Positions 4,396-5,306 of a stretch of 5,306 nt of DNA are shown in pieces (within the stretch, counting starts at the first letter, position 1; every line of letters begins with the position of its first letter). The DNA comes from Sneathiella sp. (GTDB lineage: Bacteria; Pseudomonadota; Alphaproteobacteria; Sneathiellales; Sneathiellaceae): contig JAESPT010000421.1 in assembly GCA_016765515.1 (NCBI GenBank), positions 1 to 5,306 of the forward strand, read 5' to 3'. Made by a program: the position numbers and the translations under genes. Under the pieces are notes generated by a model, which saw only the letters and a program-made list of their open reading frames with translations, was not told where the DNA came from and searched no databases.

Positions 4396-5306
4396 TCAGG
4401 AATATTGTTCCAATAAATCCTTTGAGATGATCTGCTTCATGATTTCCGAAGAACCACCGGCAATCCGCGTCATCCGATTGTCCGCCCAGGCCCGTGTGAT
4501 CGGATATTCCCACATATAGCCGTATCCGCCATGCAACTGCACGCATTCATCCAGTATCTGGCACAGGATTTCTGTGGATTGAAGCTTGGCCATGGCTGCC
4601 GTCACGGAATCAAGTTTGCCGTCCATATGCAATTCCAGGCATTTGTCGACAAAGGCCCGAACCATCACGGCTTGAGATTTGATCTCGGCAAGTTTAAAGC
4701 GGGTGTTTTGAAAATCGGATATGGCTTTGCCAAATGCTCTTCTTTCCATTGTATAGGTAACAGTCCAATCAAGCGCCGCATCAATCACCGCGGCAGAGCG
4801 CAGGGCAATTACCAGGCGCTCCTGAGCTAGCTGGGTCATCAGTTGATAGAAGCCGCGGCCTTCTTCGCCCAGAATGTTGCTGGCAGGGACTCGGACGTCG
4901 TTAAAGAACAGCTCTGAGGTGTCCTGTGCTTTGTAGCCGACTTTTTCCAGATTGCGGCCGCGCTCGAAACCGGCGCGATCCCCTTCAACCAGAACAAGGC
5001 TGATACCCTTGCCCGACGCCTCCGGATCTGTTTTGCAGGCCAGGACAACCAAATCCGCCAACTGACCATTGCTGATAAAAACTTTCTGTCCATTGATGAC
5101 AAATTCATCGTCATCGCGAAGAGCAACCGTGCGTATACTCTGTAAATCAGAACCGGCGCCAGGCTCTGTCATGGCGACGGCGGATATCACCTCGCCGCTG
5201 ACCATTTTGGGAAGCCACTTTTTCTTTTGTTCTTCTGTGCCGTAATGAATGAGATAGGGGGCGACAATTTCAGAATGTAGGTGAAAGGCAGGACCAGTAG
5301 CGCCGA
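4396..5306 (-). CDS. Acyl-CoA dehydrogenase, long-chain type (partial, N-terminus beyond right edge)
   Basis: This flavoenzyme oxidises acyl-CoA to trans-2-enoyl-CoA in the first step of beta-oxidation and passes electrons to electron-transferring flavoprotein. The 302 visible residues include the end of the N-terminal helical domain (FHLHSEIVAPY, YGTEEQKKKWLPKM), the FAD/substrate motif MTEPGAGSD, the middle beta domain (VINGQKVFISNG, GFERGRNLEKVG, DTSELFFNDVRVP) and the C-terminal helical domain (RRAFGKAISDFQNTRF, QLHGGYGYMWEYPITRA, GGSSEIMKQII). The position of the medium-chain enzyme's catalytic glutamate near the C-terminus is glycine here (AGGSS). The glutamate of LAQERL (codon 4819-4821) matches the catalytic base of mammalian long-chain and isovaleryl-CoA dehydrogenases, and the HGGYGYMWEYP block is close to mammalian LCAD. 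An internal ATG at 5205 is not the start, since family sequence continues upstream to the window edge. Exact substrate is not certain. It lies upstream of rluA on the same strand. Confidence 0.93.
   Translation of the reverse strand, partial: GATGPAFHLHSEIVAPYLIHYGTEEQKKKWLPKMVSGEVISAVAMTEPGAGSDLQSIRTVALRDDDEFVINGQKVFISNGQLADLVVLACKTDPEASGKGISLVLVEGDRAGFERGRNLEKVGYKAQDTSELFFNDVRVPASNILGEEGRGFYQLMTQLAQERLVIALRSAAVIDAALDWTVTYTMERRAFGKAISDFQNTRFKLAEIKSQAVMVRAFVDKCLELHMDGKLDSVTAAMAKLQSTEILCQILDECVQLHGGYGYMWEYPITRAWADNRMTRIAGGSSEIMKQIISKDLLEQYS

Noticed and set aside
4396..5306. Acyl-CoA dehydrogenase lacking its catalytic base
   Set aside because: Glycine replaces glutamate at the medium-chain enzyme position, but the glutamate in LAQERL matches the base of long-chain and isovaleryl-type enzymes, so the enzyme looks intact.

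Overview
The window looks like alphaproteobacterial chromosome of moderate G+C content. CheA has the HSIKAGAGAF phosphotransfer motif, CheY ends in the GATGWIVKPF pattern common in that class, and the promoter region of the chemotaxis genes holds a perfect match to the CtrA box (TTAA-N7-TTAAC), a regulator of this class. The genus cannot be told from the sequence. No mobile element, CRISPR array, tRNA or rRNA was seen.

Layout. Positions 1-2169 (minus strand) carry the start of a chemotaxis operon, read in the order STAS-domain protein, cheY, cheA; cheA runs off the left edge. STAS and cheY overlap by one base (TAATG), and cheA follows cheY after 30 bases with a strong Shine-Dalgarno. Positions 2170-2664 are a long, very AT-rich divergent intergenic region (about 21% G+C by hand count over 2281-2580). 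It holds a CtrA-type promoter facing the chemotaxis operon and a good sigma70-like promoter facing the other way. Positions 2665-3621 (plus) encode a pseudo-receiver/GGDEF protein. Its diguanylate cyclase active site is broken, but its c-di-GMP inhibitory site (RxxD) and guanine-contact residues are kept. Its 3' end overlaps by 8 bases the convergent rluA gene (3614-4267, minus), which encodes a 23S rRNA/tRNA pseudouridine synthase. Positions 4396-5306 (minus) are the C-terminal part of a long-chain-type acyl-CoA dehydrogenase that runs off the right edge. The 128-base gap between it and rluA has two inverted repeats.

How the parts fit. CheA phosphorylates CheY, which signals to the flagellar motor; the STAS protein is a small accessory commonly found in such operons. 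The most interesting hypothesis is regulatory: a CtrA-boxed chemotaxis operon sits back to back with a degenerate GGDEF protein that looks like a c-di-GMP receptor. In Caulobacter, PopA is an enzymatically dead GGDEF protein that binds c-di-GMP through its I-site and feeds into CtrA degradation. The protein here has a similar logic with a single pseudo-receiver domain, so the locus could couple c-di-GMP to chemotaxis or CtrA control. That link is inference; the residue changes and the CtrA box are seen directly. rluA and the acyl-CoA dehydrogenase look like ordinary housekeeping and fatty-acid catabolism genes.
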